The notes below the pieces were generated by a model, which did no database searches, was not told the origin of the DNA, and saw only the letters and a program-made list of their open reading frames with translations. A DNA stretch of 64,000 nt. Origin: JACKII01 sp963807085. Lineage in GTDB: Bacteria > Pseudomonadota > Alphaproteobacteria > Bin95. Location: NCBI GenBank assembly GCA_963807085.1, contig CAWEBB010000007.1, positions 124,001 through 188,000 of the forward strand, read 5' to 3'. The position numbers and the translations under genes are program-made. Each line of letters opens with the position of its first letter. The first letter of the stretch is position 1. Below are positions 1 through 8,020 of the stretch, in pieces.

Positions 1-1
1 T

Positions 2-94
2 TCGGGCGCGCAAGACCATGTCGTTTTCGGCACGAATGAACCCTGCCTTCACTACTATCACCGACTGCTGACCGACACCCTCTGCTCACCTTAA
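2..94 (+). CDS. 3' end of an unidentified CDS entering from the left edge
   Basis: An open frame runs from the window edge to a TAA at 92-94 and encodes about 30 residues ending in TDTLCSP. It has a balanced amino-acid composition and ends just before the histidine kinase gene on the opposite strand, so the two would be convergent. There is too little sequence to name a family. It could also be chance open sequence. Confidence 0.3.
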   Translation, partial: SGAQDHVVFGTNEPCLHYYHRLLTDTLCSP

Positions 95-128
95 AGCATC
101 TTCGGAAGGCGGGCTCGGATCATCGGCA

Positions 129-1643
129 CTAACGGGGCAGAACGACCTCGATCTGGTAAGACCCGTCCTCCAACCGGCGGGACCGCAATTCCCCATTGTG
201 AAGTTCCAGAAACGACTTCACGAGCGCAAATCCGAACCAGCCCGACGCGCCTCCTGGCTCGACCGGGTTGGCCGACGCGCCCAACGGATTTTCCATGGCG
301 TTTTCGATCCCGCGCAACAACCCTTCGCCGTCGTCGCGCAACCACATGATGGCCTTGCCGCTCTCGCCGGCGGATGCACCGACCGTCACCACGTGCGTTT
401 CCCGCCCGGCGACGGTCGCGTACTCGATCAGATTGATGAGAATTTGCCGAAGGCCGCGCTCTTCTCCCCAAACTTCGACATTCGCGTCGGATTGGGCGGC
501 AAGACGCAGGTTCCGCTCGGTAACCCGCGATGCCATCAGATCGACGCCATAGCTGACGATTTCCGACAGATTGCATACCGCCTTTGACAGAGAGTAATGA
601 CCGGACTCCAGCCGCGTCAGATCCAAAATGTCGTGCACCAATTCCAGCAGCCTGCCGGCGCTGTCGTTAACGGCATCAATGCATTGGACATAGTCTGAAG
701 ACAGCGGGCCGTAGATCTGGTCGCGCATCGCCTCGCCGAAGCCCAGTATGGCGTTCAGCGGCGTGCGGAGCGAATGGTTCATGAGGTGCAGGAACGCATC
801 CTTTGCCCTGGCCGCGTCGCTGGCCGCTTCCCGCGCGAGACGCAATTCCTCTTCCGCGCGATGCAGATCGGTCACGTCCTTATCGACCCGCACAACCTGG
901 CTGACCCGGCCGCTTTCGTCGACATGCCGGTGCGCAAGACTGCGGATATAGCGGACTTCGCCATCGGTTCGCACGATCCGGACCTCCCGCGACTCCCGCT
1001 GGATCCCGCCGCGCTCCCGGCCATTCGTGGAGGGATGCAGATCTTCCGGATGAACGGCAGCGATGGTGTTTTCGAACTCGCGATTGGTCGTTGCCTTCGG
1101 CACGGTCCACATACGGGAAATGCCGTCGTTCCAGAGGCCGCGCCGTTCGCCCGGCCAATAGACGTATTGGCCGAAACCCGCCATTTCCTCTACCTCCTTT
1201 AAGAGGCCCGGGTAGAGGCGCACGCGTTCATCGTAGGTTCGCCTTTCTGCTACCAGGTCGCTAACCATGGTTGCGCTGGCCAGCAGACAGGCGGGCGACA
1301 TGCCGGCGAAATGGGAAAACGTAAAGCGCCACCATTGCTGCTGCTCATCAATGGTGATGGCCGCATCCGTTGGTACCGAGGGATCGCGGTCTTCCCAGTC
1401 CCAGTTGGTCCAACCTAGCACATCGATTCCGACGTCGAACAGCGGCTCCGGCGAGGCTTCGAGCCACCGGGTAGACGGGTCACCACCCAGAAACGCCCCG
1501 TTCGCCGCACCGTTCAGCAGGATGCGCGAGATCAAGTTCGGCCGCACAAATTCGATGAGCAGCAATGGATTGGACACGGCGGCTAGAGCGTCGAACCCGC
1601 CCGGCGCCACCGCCGCATACACTGCCAAACCTTGCTTCGCCAT
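129..1643 (-). CDS. PAS-domain sensor histidine kinase, atypical catalytic domain
   Basis: A 504-residue cytoplasmic-looking sensor kinase. The N-terminal half is a poorly conserved sensor region. A PAS/PAC fold follows at about residues 155-260 (HPEDL, then RTDGEVRYI and VRVDKDVTDL). The HisKA helix then carries the phosphoacceptor in NHSLRTPLNAILGF, about H290. The ATPase domain is unusual. The N box reads INLIEYA, where the second Asn of the usual NLLxNA is replaced by Tyr. G1 is intact (DDGEG). G2 reads GWFGFALVK instead of GxGLGL. Kinase activity may therefore be weak or absent. The start is Met at 1643 because AGGAAA lies just upstream; the frame stays open to 1721. No response regulator is adjacent. 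No membrane segments are seen. Confidence 0.8.
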   Translation of the reverse strand: MAKQGLAVYAAVAPGGFDALAAVSNPLLLIEFVRPNLISRILLNGAANGAFLGGDPSTRWLEASPEPLFDVGIDVLGWTNWDWEDRDPSVPTDAAITIDEQQQWWRFTFSHFAGMSPACLLASATMVSDLVAERRTYDERVRLYPGLLKEVEEMAGFGQYVYWPGERRGLWNDGISRMWTVPKATTNREFENTIAAVHPEDLHPSTNGRERGGIQRESREVRIVRTDGEVRYIRSLAHRHVDESGRVSQVVRVDKDVTDLHRAEEELRLAREAASDAARAKDAFLHLMNHSLRTPLNAILGFGEAMRDQIYGPLSSDYVQCIDAVNDSAGRLLELVHDILDLTRLESGHYSLSKAVCNLSEIVSYGVDLMASRVTERNLRLAAQSDANVEVWGEERGLRQILINLIEYATVAGRETHVVTVGASAGESGKAIMWLRDDGEGLLRGIENAMENPLGASANPVEPGGASGWFGFALVKSFLELHNGELRSRRLEDGSYQIEVVLPR

Positions 1644-1832
1644 GCGTTTCCTAAACCTTTCAGAAACGGCGCCTACCGACTTATACCCATAAACCCGGTT
1701 CGCGCACCTAAAATTTCTCAAGAAAATCAGAGCCGGACCTGCGCAACTGGGTTACTGCGACAGAGGTATTCGTAAAAGCTTTCTTTTTCAATCAAAATTT
1801 GATTATTATCTCTATGTCGAGCCTTTACTGTC

Positions 1833-1857
1833 AATCGTTAACTAACCGTTAACGATT
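1833..1857. promoter_or_regulatory. Perfect 10-bp dyad containing a CtrA-type TTAA-N7-TTAA box
   Basis: AATCGTTAAC at 1833-1842 is repeated in inverted orientation as GTTAACGATT at 1848-1857, with a 5-nt spacer. Inside it, TTAA at 1838-1841 and TTAA at 1849-1852 are exactly 7 nt apart, which is the consensus of the alphaproteobacterial cell-cycle regulator CtrA. The box lies in an AT-rich stretch 26 nt before the GNAT-like gene. At about 190 nt from the divergent kinase gene it could also act on that. Binding is inferred from the motif only. Confidence 0.55.
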
Positions 1858-1883
1858 ATTAAATAAGATGCTGGAGAAGCAGG

Positions 1884-2636
1884 ATGTCCCACCGTTCCAA
1901 TTTGCGATTGCCCGACGCCGTAACGGTGCGCGGCGGCCCGGTTCAGGAAATCGCCTCTTTCCTTCTGCTCGTCGATAACATTGCGCGCGAGCGGGGTATC
2001 CAGTTGCGGGTGCGGACCGATATCGCCGAACTGGTCGCGCTCAACAAGCGCGAGGTAGCGCTCGGTAATTGGTATCCGCTGTTTCCGATTTTCGACCCCG
2101 CCTTTAGCCGGGTGGACGAAACCAACGCCTATTGGATCAGCGGTGTCAACGAACAGGGCGAGACGGTCGTCGCGCAGGCTGGCCGCCTGTTTCACTGGCC
2201 GGACAGTTCGCTCTACGACGAAATGGAATCCGTCCTGTATCCGGGCACGCCGCATCATCCCAACTTCCACGTGCGCTGCCCGACCGCCCATGGCGTGACC
2301 GGAACGGTCTGCTTCAGCGGTAGCACCTGGTTCCATCCGGAATACCGCCGCCTGGGCCTCTCTCGCATCCTGCCGCGGGTTAGTCGGGTGTTCGCCTACG
2401 GCAATTTTCAAACCGACTGGACCATCAGCATGGTCAAGCGCGACCTGGTCGAAAAGAACATCGCCGCCGCTTATGGATACACGGACGTTCATTTCGGGAT
2501 CTGGGCTCCTGGCCATCCGCTGGGCGACCTGGACCTGGCGCTAGTGCGCATGCCGCGCAGCGAGCTCCTGTCGGACCTCCGGCGCTTCGTCGCGGAGCGA
2601 GGGTCGGTAGGTCGTCGTGAGGCCGCCGTCGCCTGA
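1884..2636 (+). CDS. GNAT-fold acyltransferase-like protein
   Basis: A 250-residue protein with no clear named family. The best clue is WFHPEYRRLGLSRILPRVSR at about residues 151-170, which matches the acyl-CoA pyrophosphate-binding turn and helix of GNAT enzymes (R-x-x-G-x-x/S). The segment around NWYPLFPIFDP and WISGVNEQGETVVAQ resembles the preceding GNAT strands. The substrate cannot be predicted; small molecule, lipid or signal synthesis are all possible. AGAAGCAGG precedes the ATG. The CtrA-like dyad sits directly upstream. Its 3' end overlaps the convergent PAS-like gene by 96 bp. Confidence 0.55.
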   Translation: MSHRSNLRLPDAVTVRGGPVQEIASFLLLVDNIARERGIQLRVRTDIAELVALNKREVALGNWYPLFPIFDPAFSRVDETNAYWISGVNEQGETVVAQAGRLFHWPDSSLYDEMESVLYPGTPHHPNFHVRCPTAHGVTGTVCFSGSTWFHPEYRRLGLSRILPRVSRVFAYGNFQTDWTISMVKRDLVEKNIAAAYGYTDVHFGIWAPGHPLGDLDLALVRMPRSELLSDLRRFVAERGSVGRREAAVA

Positions 2637-3545
2637 TGCCTCTCCGTCGATCTCCTCCGTCGAGATGAGCACCGATGCACAGGTAACGATCACCTTGTGG
2701 TCGTTGGTTCGCCAGGGCAGTAGCAGCCGTTCATAGCGGCTGCGGCGCCCCGGGCCGCCGCCGGGCGTGATCCGCGCGGTGACATAATCAAGCGCCGGCC
2801 GGCCGGACTCGACCACGGCATTGTACTGCTGCGCCAGCCAGATCCCATATTCGGTGTCGGGCTGGTCCTCCAACGGGGCGCCGATCACCTTCATTTTCTG
2901 GTGGTCATCATAAAACTTGAAGCCCTCGCCGAAGAATTGAAACCGCAAGGGTTCGCCGATCCTGGGTGCCGTGACCACCGACAGCCGGAAGTCGAGACCG
3001 AAATTGATCAGGAACGGCAAGGTGGTGTCATCAAAAATGCTGGACGACACCCGCCATTTCTGAAAAAGAGGCTTCAAGGGATTGCTGTTGTCGTTGCCGA
3101 TGGAGTTGATGTCGAGCGGCTTGGCCCCGAAGCGCGGTTCGTGGGTTTGGTTCGCCTTCTCACAAAGATCGACCAAACGGTGCAGCAAAGCCGGATCGTT
3201 CGGCCAAATCTCGGAAACCCACTCGTCTTCGAAGCGCTGTATCTCCCCCTGTGAGAAGTCCTGGTTCATCAAGATCTTGAAACAGGCATCCAGCGCATTC
3301 TTCGTTACCAGGCTCGGCCGCAGACGCACAGTCATTCGGTCGCGCGAGCGGCGCGAAATCGAGATGAACCCCAAATTGCGAACCACATAATCGCTGGCAT
3401 CAAAATCCGGATTGGCATAGCCGATGCGCTCAAAAAAGGCTTCCGTGCCGGGCGCCAATACCGTTCCTTCGGGCGAAACACTCACGAGCACCTTCCTCAA
3501 TCCCCCTGGGACGCGAACGCCGCGAATAGCTTCGCCGGCGGTCAT
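2541..3545 (-). CDS. Hypothetical protein with PAS-like C-terminal region
   Basis: About 334 residues. The N-terminal part, including NLGFISISRRSRDRMTVRLR, is not recognised. From about residue 185 a segment with FGLDFRLSVVTAPRI, GEPLRFQFFGEGFKFYDD and RPALDYVTARITPG resembles the alphaproteobacterial PAS_5-like domains found as stand-alone sensors. No output domain is visible. ATG at 3545 is preferred; the frame is open one TTG further. No good ribosome-binding site is seen. The last 96 bp overlap the tail of the convergent GNAT-like gene, and both frames look coding up to their stops. Confidence 0.5.
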   Translation of the reverse strand: MTAGEAIRGVRVPGGLRKVLVSVSPEGTVLAPGTEAFFERIGYANPDFDASDYVVRNLGFISISRRSRDRMTVRLRPSLVTKNALDACFKILMNQDFSQGEIQRFEDEWVSEIWPNDPALLHRLVDLCEKANQTHEPRFGAKPLDINSIGNDNSNPLKPLFQKWRVSSSIFDDTTLPFLINFGLDFRLSVVTAPRIGEPLRFQFFGEGFKFYDDHQKMKVIGAPLEDQPDTEYGIWLAQQYNAVVESGRPALDYVTARITPGGGPGRRSRYERLLLPWRTNDHKVIVTCASVLISTEEIDGEASGDGGLTTTYRPSLRDEAPEVRQELAARHAH

Positions 3546-3644
3546 CAACTAGGTACTCACTACTACAGGTTGTTCATTGCGCACCGCTTAATTCCTTTGG
3601 TTGACAAAGCATGATCAAGAGTTCAGGCCAGTCGAACGACCGCA

Positions 3645-4064
3645 TTAGTCACGCTGCCCGGGCACCGAAACCGGCGGCGCCTCCGGCTCCTGATCGTGAT
3701 AGTCCTCCGGCCGCCGCCGGGACCAAAGGCCGAATTCCATGGGCCCGAGCCGCAACGCCCGCAACAGTTCGGTCGCCGCGGTCAAGGCTTCGGTTGGCGT
3801 TACCACCTCATCATATCGGCCGAGCAAGGCACGGGGCGAACGCGCGCCGCGATCGGCCTTGGCCGCATAGAGCTTCACGGCGGCGGTCAACAGTTTGGCC
3901 ACGGCCTCATCGGAAATGCGGTCCTCCTCCCCCGCCTCGACCGCCTGGCGGGCAAGGGTCCAGGCCTCGTCGGCCAGCGCTTCAACGGACCCATAGGCAT
4001 CATTGCGAAGGTCCGGGGAGGTTTCGGCGTTGCCACCGGCACGGTTGTTGTTCGATTGCTGCAT
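3645..4064 (-). CDS. Hypothetical acidic helical protein
   Basis: A 139-residue protein without a recognised domain. It starts at the ATG at 4064, preceded by TTGAGG; the frame is open to 4274, but the extra 70 residues are basic and look non-coding. It is predicted helical from Ala-rich stretches such as ALADEAWTLARQAVEAGEE and AVAKLLTAAVKLYAAKAD. It ends in a Pro-rich tail. There is no signal peptide or membrane segment. It stands alone between a PAS-like gene and the odc terminator. A near-consensus CtrA box lies about 70 nt upstream. Confidence 0.55.
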   Translation of the reverse strand: MQQSNNNRAGGNAETSPDLRNDAYGSVEALADEAWTLARQAVEAGEEDRISDEAVAKLLTAAVKLYAAKADRGARSPRALLGRYDEVVTPTEALTAATELLRALRLGPMEFGLWSRRRPEDYHDQEPEAPPVSVPGQRD

Positions 4065-4132
4065 CGGCGCCTCAACGTATAACGGCACCGCCTCAGCATT
4101 TGACCGCAACGCTTCGCGGCGGCGCACCATAA

Positions 4133-4147
4133 TTAGTAATTGCTTAA
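4133..4147. promoter_or_regulatory. Near-consensus CtrA-type box
   Basis: TTAG at 4133-4136 and TTAA at 4144-4147 are separated by 7 nt, a 7/8 match to TTAA-N7-TTAA. It sits in a local AT-rich patch about 70 nt upstream of the hypothetical gene that starts at 4064. It is weaker than the 1838-1852 site. Confidence 0.3.
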
Positions 4148-4232
4148 CTGTATCTTGCTGCGGGCAAAGGCGCAAATCATCGATAAATCGATGCGCTTTA
4201 TGGGGCCGGTTCGTACGTTGGTCAAAGCACAG

Positions 4233-4261
4233 AAAAAGCCGGCGCCCAAGCGGGCACCGGC
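4233..4261 (-). terminator. Rho-independent terminator of odc
   Basis: Read leftward, a 10-bp stem (GCCGGTGCCC / GGGCGCCGGC, one mismatch) with a 4-nt loop is followed directly by TTTTT. It begins 39 nt after the odc stop codon. Confidence 0.8.
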
Positions 4262-4300
4262 CGTTCCAAAGCAATCGAGCGGCCGCCTAGCCGGAGTGGA

Positions 4301-5440
4301 CTATATGCAGTGGGTCTGCAGCGGCGGCAGGCCGTTAAAGCCGACCGAGCAATAGGTGGAGGTATAGGCGCCGGTCGAGAGGATCTCGATCTTGTCGCCA
4401 ACCGCCAACGCTTCCGGCAACTCATAGCCGCTGTTGCGGTACATCACATCGACCTCATCACAGGTCGGGCCCGCCAGGATTACCGGAACGGTCTTGGCGC
4501 CCTCGTAATCGTGCGGCGTGCGCAGGCGGTACTGAATGGCCTCGTCCATAGTCTCGATCAGGCCGCCGAACTTGCCCACGTCCAGATAGACCCAACGCAC
4601 ATCGTCGCCGTAGTCCTTCTGCGAGATCAGCACGACCTCCGCCTGGATCACGCCCGCATCGCCCACCAGCGAGCGGCCCGGCTCCACCACCACCTCCGGC
4701 ATCCGGTTGCCGAAATGCCTGGTCAACGCCTGCATGACGGCGGCCGCATGATCTTCCTGTCCGGGTGCGTCCGTGCGATAGGTCGCCGTGAAGCCGCCGC
4801 CGATATTGACCATGCGCAGGTTCACGCCTGCTTCGGCCAGTTCGGTAAACAGCATTGCCGTGCGGCCAACAGCCAGATCCCATTGGCCCAGATCGCGCTG
4901 CTGCGAGCCCACATGGAAGGACAAGCCGTAGGCATCCAGCCCCAGCTCGTTCGCGCGGACCATCAGGTCGCGCGCCATGTCGATGCCGCAGCCGAATTTC
5001 CGGCCGAGGGGCCAGTCGGAGCCGGCGCCATCCATGAACAGGCGGCAATAGACGCGCGCGCCGGGCGCGGCCGCGGCCAGCTTCTGTAACTCCGCCTCAC
5101 AATCGAACGCGAACATGGTCACGCCCAGCCGATAGGCCGCCGCGATGTCGGACTGTTTCTTGATCGTATTGCCGAACGACAGCCGCTCCGCCGGCGCGCC
5201 TGCCGCAATCGCATCCCGGATCTCATAGATCGAGGCGCAATCGAAGGACGAACCCATTTCCGCCAGCATTTCCATCACCGGCTTTGCCGGGTTGGCCTTC
5301 ATGGCATAGTAGATCGTCGCCATCGGCAGCGCGCGCTGCAGGCTTTCATAAGCCTCCGCCACCGCTTCCAGGTCGACCACCAGACAGGGGGTCTGCGGCT
5401 GTTGCTCAGCCAGGTAACGCGAAATACGTGCCGTCATCAT
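4301..5440 (-). CDS. odc: Ornithine/lysine decarboxylase, fold type III PLP enzyme
   Basis: A 379-residue enzyme that makes putrescine (and possibly cadaverine) from ornithine/lysine in the cytoplasm. An alanine-racemase-like barrel comes first. The PLP lysine is in YYAMKANP at about K48. SFHVGSQQ and the phosphate-binding NIGGGF follow, then VEPGRSLVG. The active-site cysteine is in GPTCDEVDV at about C327, and the beta-sandwich tail contains GAYTSTYCSVGFNG. Length and motifs fit the eukaryote-like Odc family common in alphaproteobacteria. It differs from diaminopimelate decarboxylase by its short length and the CDEVD motif. The start is ATG 5440 (or the adjacent ATG 5437) behind GGAAAGGG. 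It is monocistronic, with a structured leader upstream and a strong terminator downstream. Confidence 0.9.
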   Translation of the reverse strand: MMTARISRYLAEQQPQTPCLVVDLEAVAEAYESLQRALPMATIYYAMKANPAKPVMEMLAEMGSSFDCASIYEIRDAIAAGAPAERLSFGNTIKKQSDIAAAYRLGVTMFAFDCEAELQKLAAAAPGARVYCRLFMDGAGSDWPLGRKFGCGIDMARDLMVRANELGLDAYGLSFHVGSQQRDLGQWDLAVGRTAMLFTELAEAGVNLRMVNIGGGFTATYRTDAPGQEDHAAAVMQALTRHFGNRMPEVVVEPGRSLVGDAGVIQAEVVLISQKDYGDDVRWVYLDVGKFGGLIETMDEAIQYRLRTPHDYEGAKTVPVILAGPTCDEVDVMYRNSGYELPEALAVGDKIEILSTGAYTSTYCSVGFNGLPPLQTHCI

Positions 5441-5660
5441 TGGGGCCCTTTCCACCAATCTTCGACCAGTAGGATGCCGCCGAGCAACTGGGACCCGCTT
5501 TGGGTGCCGTAACACCCGCCACCAGGCCGACTTGATCGCCGACACCAAGAGCGCACAATGTTACCTCGTTACCAGGTCACCAGACTGTCCTCGCGAGACA
5601 GTGGGGAATGTCCTCCCCCGGGAGCGTTGAGACCCGCTGGCACGTGGGCGTCCAGTGCGA
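5441..5660 (-). promoter_or_regulatory. Candidate structured 5' leader of odc
   Basis: The roughly 400 bp between odc and aroQ hold several adjacent hairpins in the odc leader. These are a 6-bp stem ACTGTC/GACAGT at 5584-5602, a 5-bp stem GGGGA/TCCCC at 5603-5618, and a 5-bp stem GGGTG/CACCC at 5502-5517. Between them are repeated GGTAAC/GGTGACC units at 5560-5581. Alphaproteobacterial ornithine decarboxylase genes are known to carry a conserved leader (speF motif). I cannot confirm membership by eye. The rest of the gap (5661-5844) shows nothing definite besides the presumed aroQ promoter. Confidence 0.35.
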
Positions 5661-5844
5661 GCGGCGGCATTTAGAGATTGCGCAACCGGAATGCAAGGGA
5701 AAAAGCGTGATGGAAAGGCGCGAACGCCCTTCTTGCCGCGCCCAACAACTGTTGTGCGCCGCGGCGCGATTGCACGCGGGCCGCCCTTGGCCTAATGGAG
5801 GTCGCTAAAGCCACAACGCCCCGTCAGCGAGGTAGCATCGGCCC

Positions 5845-6288
5845 ATGAGCAATCCCATCCTGATCCTGAACGGCCCGAACCTGAATATGCTGGGCGTGCG
5901 CCAGCCCGAGATCTATGGGCGCCAGACGCTCGCCGATATCGAGGAAAGCTGCGCCAGCTACGCCGATGCACTGGGGCTGGAGATCGACTTCCGCCAAAGC
6001 AACCAGGAGGGCGAGCTCGTTACCTGGATTCAGGAAGCGCTCGGCGCGTGCGATGCCGTAATCATCAACGCTGCTGCCTACACCCATACCTCGGTCGCCA
6101 TTCAGGATGCGCTAAAGCTGTTGTCGGTACCGGTAATCGAGGTGCATTTGTCGAACATCCACCAGCGCGAGCCGTTCCGCCATCATTCCTATATAAGCGC
6201 GGCCGCACAGGGGATGATCTGCGGCTTCGGCGCCCGCGGTTATCTGATGGCGTTGGACGCCCTCGCCGCGCAGCTTCGGACCAACTGA
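5845..6288 (+). CDS. aroQ: Type II 3-dehydroquinate dehydratase
   Basis: A 147-residue cytosolic enzyme of the shikimate pathway that dehydrates 3-dehydroquinate to 3-dehydroshikimate and usually forms a dodecamer. Hallmarks are LNGPNLNMLGVRQPEIYG at the N-terminus (with the catalytic Tyr and the flexible-loop Arg), FRQSNQEGELVTWI, INAAAYTHTSVAIQDA and EVHLSNIHQREPFRHHS (with the catalytic His). Full length. In many alphaproteobacteria aroQ precedes accB/accC; here an SDR gene follows after 35 bp instead. Confidence 0.96.
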   Translation: MSNPILILNGPNLNMLGVRQPEIYGRQTLADIEESCASYADALGLEIDFRQSNQEGELVTWIQEALGACDAVIINAAAYTHTSVAIQDALKLLSVPVIEVHLSNIHQREPFRHHSYISAAAQGMICGFGARGYLMALDALAAQLRTN

Positions 6289-6323
6289 GCCACCCGCCCC
6301 GCCCATCTTAAAGGAGATCATCC

Positions 6324-7169
6324 ATGGCCCAAGAAATCGCTCTGATCGTCGGCGTCGGCCCCGGCTTGGGAGCCGCACTCGGCCGCCGTTTCGCGAAGAC
6401 GGGCGCTACGGTCGCCCTCGCCTCCCGCCGGCTGGAGCCGGTGCTGGAGATCGCGAAGGAATTCGGCGCAAACGCCTATGCCTGCGACGCCACCGACGAG
6501 CGGTCGGTGCTGGACCTCTACGCCGACGTCGAGCGCGACCTGGGGGCGCCCACCATCGTCATTTACAATGCATCGGGACGGGTGCGCGGCTCGGTGCTTG
6601 ATATCGAGGTGGACAAATTCAAGGAAGCCTGGGAGCGCGGTTGCCTCGGCGGCTTCATTGTCGCCCGCGAGGCCGCGCGCCGAATGGTGCCGCAGGGGCG
6701 AGGAACGATTCTGTTCACCGGCGCGACCGCCAGCGTGAAAAGCTACGCCAAGTCCGCGGGTTTTTCCGTCGGCAAGTATGGCCTGCGGGCGCTGTCCTTC
6801 GCCATGGCGCGAGATCTGGGGCCGCAAGGCATCCATGTGGCGCACGTGATCGTGGACGGCGGCATCCACGGCCCTCACCATGCGGCGGAAACGGGTAAGC
6901 CGGAGCATCATTTGCTGGAGCCGGACGCCATCGCCGAGACCTATTACCAACTTCACGCCCAGCACAAGAGCGCCTGGGCAGCGGAAATCGACGTCCGCCC
7001 CTGGGTGGAGTTGTTTTTAGCGCGTTTTCCGAACTGGTTGGGTCGCTCCTGTCCCCTCTCCCGCGAAAGCGGGAGTCCATTCCTGAGAAATTCACACAAG
7101 GCAGGTGCTCTGGGTTTGGCTCTCCGGCATGGGTCCCTGGTCAAGCCAAGGACTAGGAGTGGGCTATGA
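6324..7169 (+). CDS. SDR-family oxidoreductase with a repeat-derived C-terminal tail
   Basis: A Rossmann-fold short-chain dehydrogenase-like protein of 281 residues; AAGGAGAT precedes the ATG. The nucleotide site is VGVGPGLGAALGRRF. The Ser of the catalytic set may be in GATAS, but the YxxxK motif reads FSVGK, so the catalytic Tyr is Phe. This occurs in a known divergent SDR group, so activity is uncertain. The natural C-terminus should lie near EIDVRPWVE, as in the paralogue at 56762-57481, which ends VELRPFGEKW. The last 35 or so residues are basic and are read from a dispersed repeat (7050-7165) that has replaced the stop codon. The reaction is not predictable. Confidence 0.8.
   Translation: MAQEIALIVGVGPGLGAALGRRFAKTGATVALASRRLEPVLEIAKEFGANAYACDATDERSVLDLYADVERDLGAPTIVIYNASGRVRGSVLDIEVDKFKEAWERGCLGGFIVAREAARRMVPQGRGTILFTGATASVKSYAKSAGFSVGKYGLRALSFAMARDLGPQGIHVAHVIVDGGIHGPHHAAETGKPEHHLLEPDAIAETYYQLHAQHKSAWAAEIDVRPWVELFLARFPNWLGRSCPLSRESGSPFLRNSHKAGALGLALRHGSLVKPRTRSGL
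7050..7165. repeat. Dispersed palindromic intergenic repeat inserted at the SDR 3' end
   Basis: It contains a perfect hairpin CTCCCGC-gaaa-GCGGGAG at 7058-7075 and the arms of a second dyad, GGTCCCTGGTCAAGCC, near 7133-7148. This is the style of the short GGTCCCGGGTCAAGCCCGGGAC repeats scattered between alphaproteobacterial genes. Only one copy lies in this window, so copy number is inferred from resemblance. Confidence 0.5.
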
Positions 7170-7211
7170 CCCAATTTGAGAAGAACCCGCGCTAGGCAGC
7201 CTTGGCGGCGG

Positions 7212-8018
7212 TTAGTCCGGCCAACCGGCGACGGCCTTCAAGAATGCCTCCGGCGTTTCCGCGGGCAGCATGTGGCCGGCGTCCGGGAAATCGACGCGAG
7301 TCGCGTTCGGAATGGCGGCCTGCAACTCCGCCACGATGGCCGGGTCGAAGAAAACCCGGTCCTGCAAGCCCTGCAGCAGCAGGACCGGGCATTTCAGCGC
7401 CGACCAGTCGATATCCCAATCGGTCTTGCCCATCCAGGTAAGCAGGTTGTAGGCGCCGGTGTCCGGCGGGAGCGGCTCGTATTTGGCATTCGGTTTCAGG
7501 AACTCCGCCCGGTTTGCCTCCTGGAACGGCTCGCCCACCAGCAGTTGGAAAAGCAGGTCTTTCATCAGGTCCGGCCCGCCGACCTTCATCGCCACCAGAG
7601 TCGCCTGGTTCATCCAGTCGAGGCGCACCGTGATCTTGCGCAGCGTGTTGACCAGCACCAGCGCCTTTACGTCTGCCCCGTCCAGATAGGCCTTGGCCGC
7701 ATAAAGCCCGCCGATGGAAAGCCCCACCAGCACCGCGTTCGGCGGCCGGCAGTGGTCCAGGATCGCGCGCAGATCGCCGACGATCACCTGCTCGGTCAGG
7801 TCGGTGCCGGGGCTGAAGGGCGAGTTGGCCTGGCCGCGGAAATTATAGACCAGTGTGCCATAGCCCTGTTCCTGCAAGGCCGGCACAATCGCGGCGTTCC
7901 AGAGGCTGACATCGCCCGTGATGGGATTGACGAAGACATAGGTGTTGGCGCCATCGCGGCCGGGCGGGGTGTATTCATAGTACAGGCTGTTGCCGGGGCT
8001 GAGTTCGAGTTGGGCCAT
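7212..8018 (-). CDS. Alpha/beta-fold hydrolase
   Basis: A 268-residue cytosolic hydrolase. The nucleophile elbow is GLSIGG at about residues 99-104, the oxyanion region lies near VNPITGDVSLW, the acid is probably in LQGLQDRVFF, and the His is in DAGHMLP near the C-terminus. A cap region lies between. The substrate is unknown. It begins 2 nt after the gshA stop, so it is translated from the same message. Its position behind gshA might hint at thiol metabolism, but that is inference. Confidence 0.85.
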   Translation of the reverse strand: MAQLELSPGNSLYYEYTPPGRDGANTYVFVNPITGDVSLWNAAIVPALQEQGYGTLVYNFRGQANSPFSPGTDLTEQVIVGDLRAILDHCRPPNAVLVGLSIGGLYAAKAYLDGADVKALVLVNTLRKITVRLDWMNQATLVAMKVGGPDLMKDLLFQLLVGEPFQEANRAEFLKPNAKYEPLPPDTGAYNLLTWMGKTDWDIDWSALKCPVLLLQGLQDRVFFDPAIVAELQAAIPNATRVDFPDAGHMLPAETPEAFLKAVAGWPD

Positions 8019-8020
8019 GG

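Noticed and set aside
3611..4132. 173-codon + strand frame rich in Pro/Arg
   Set aside because: Shadow of the acidic hypothetical gene on the other strand; typical antisense composition.
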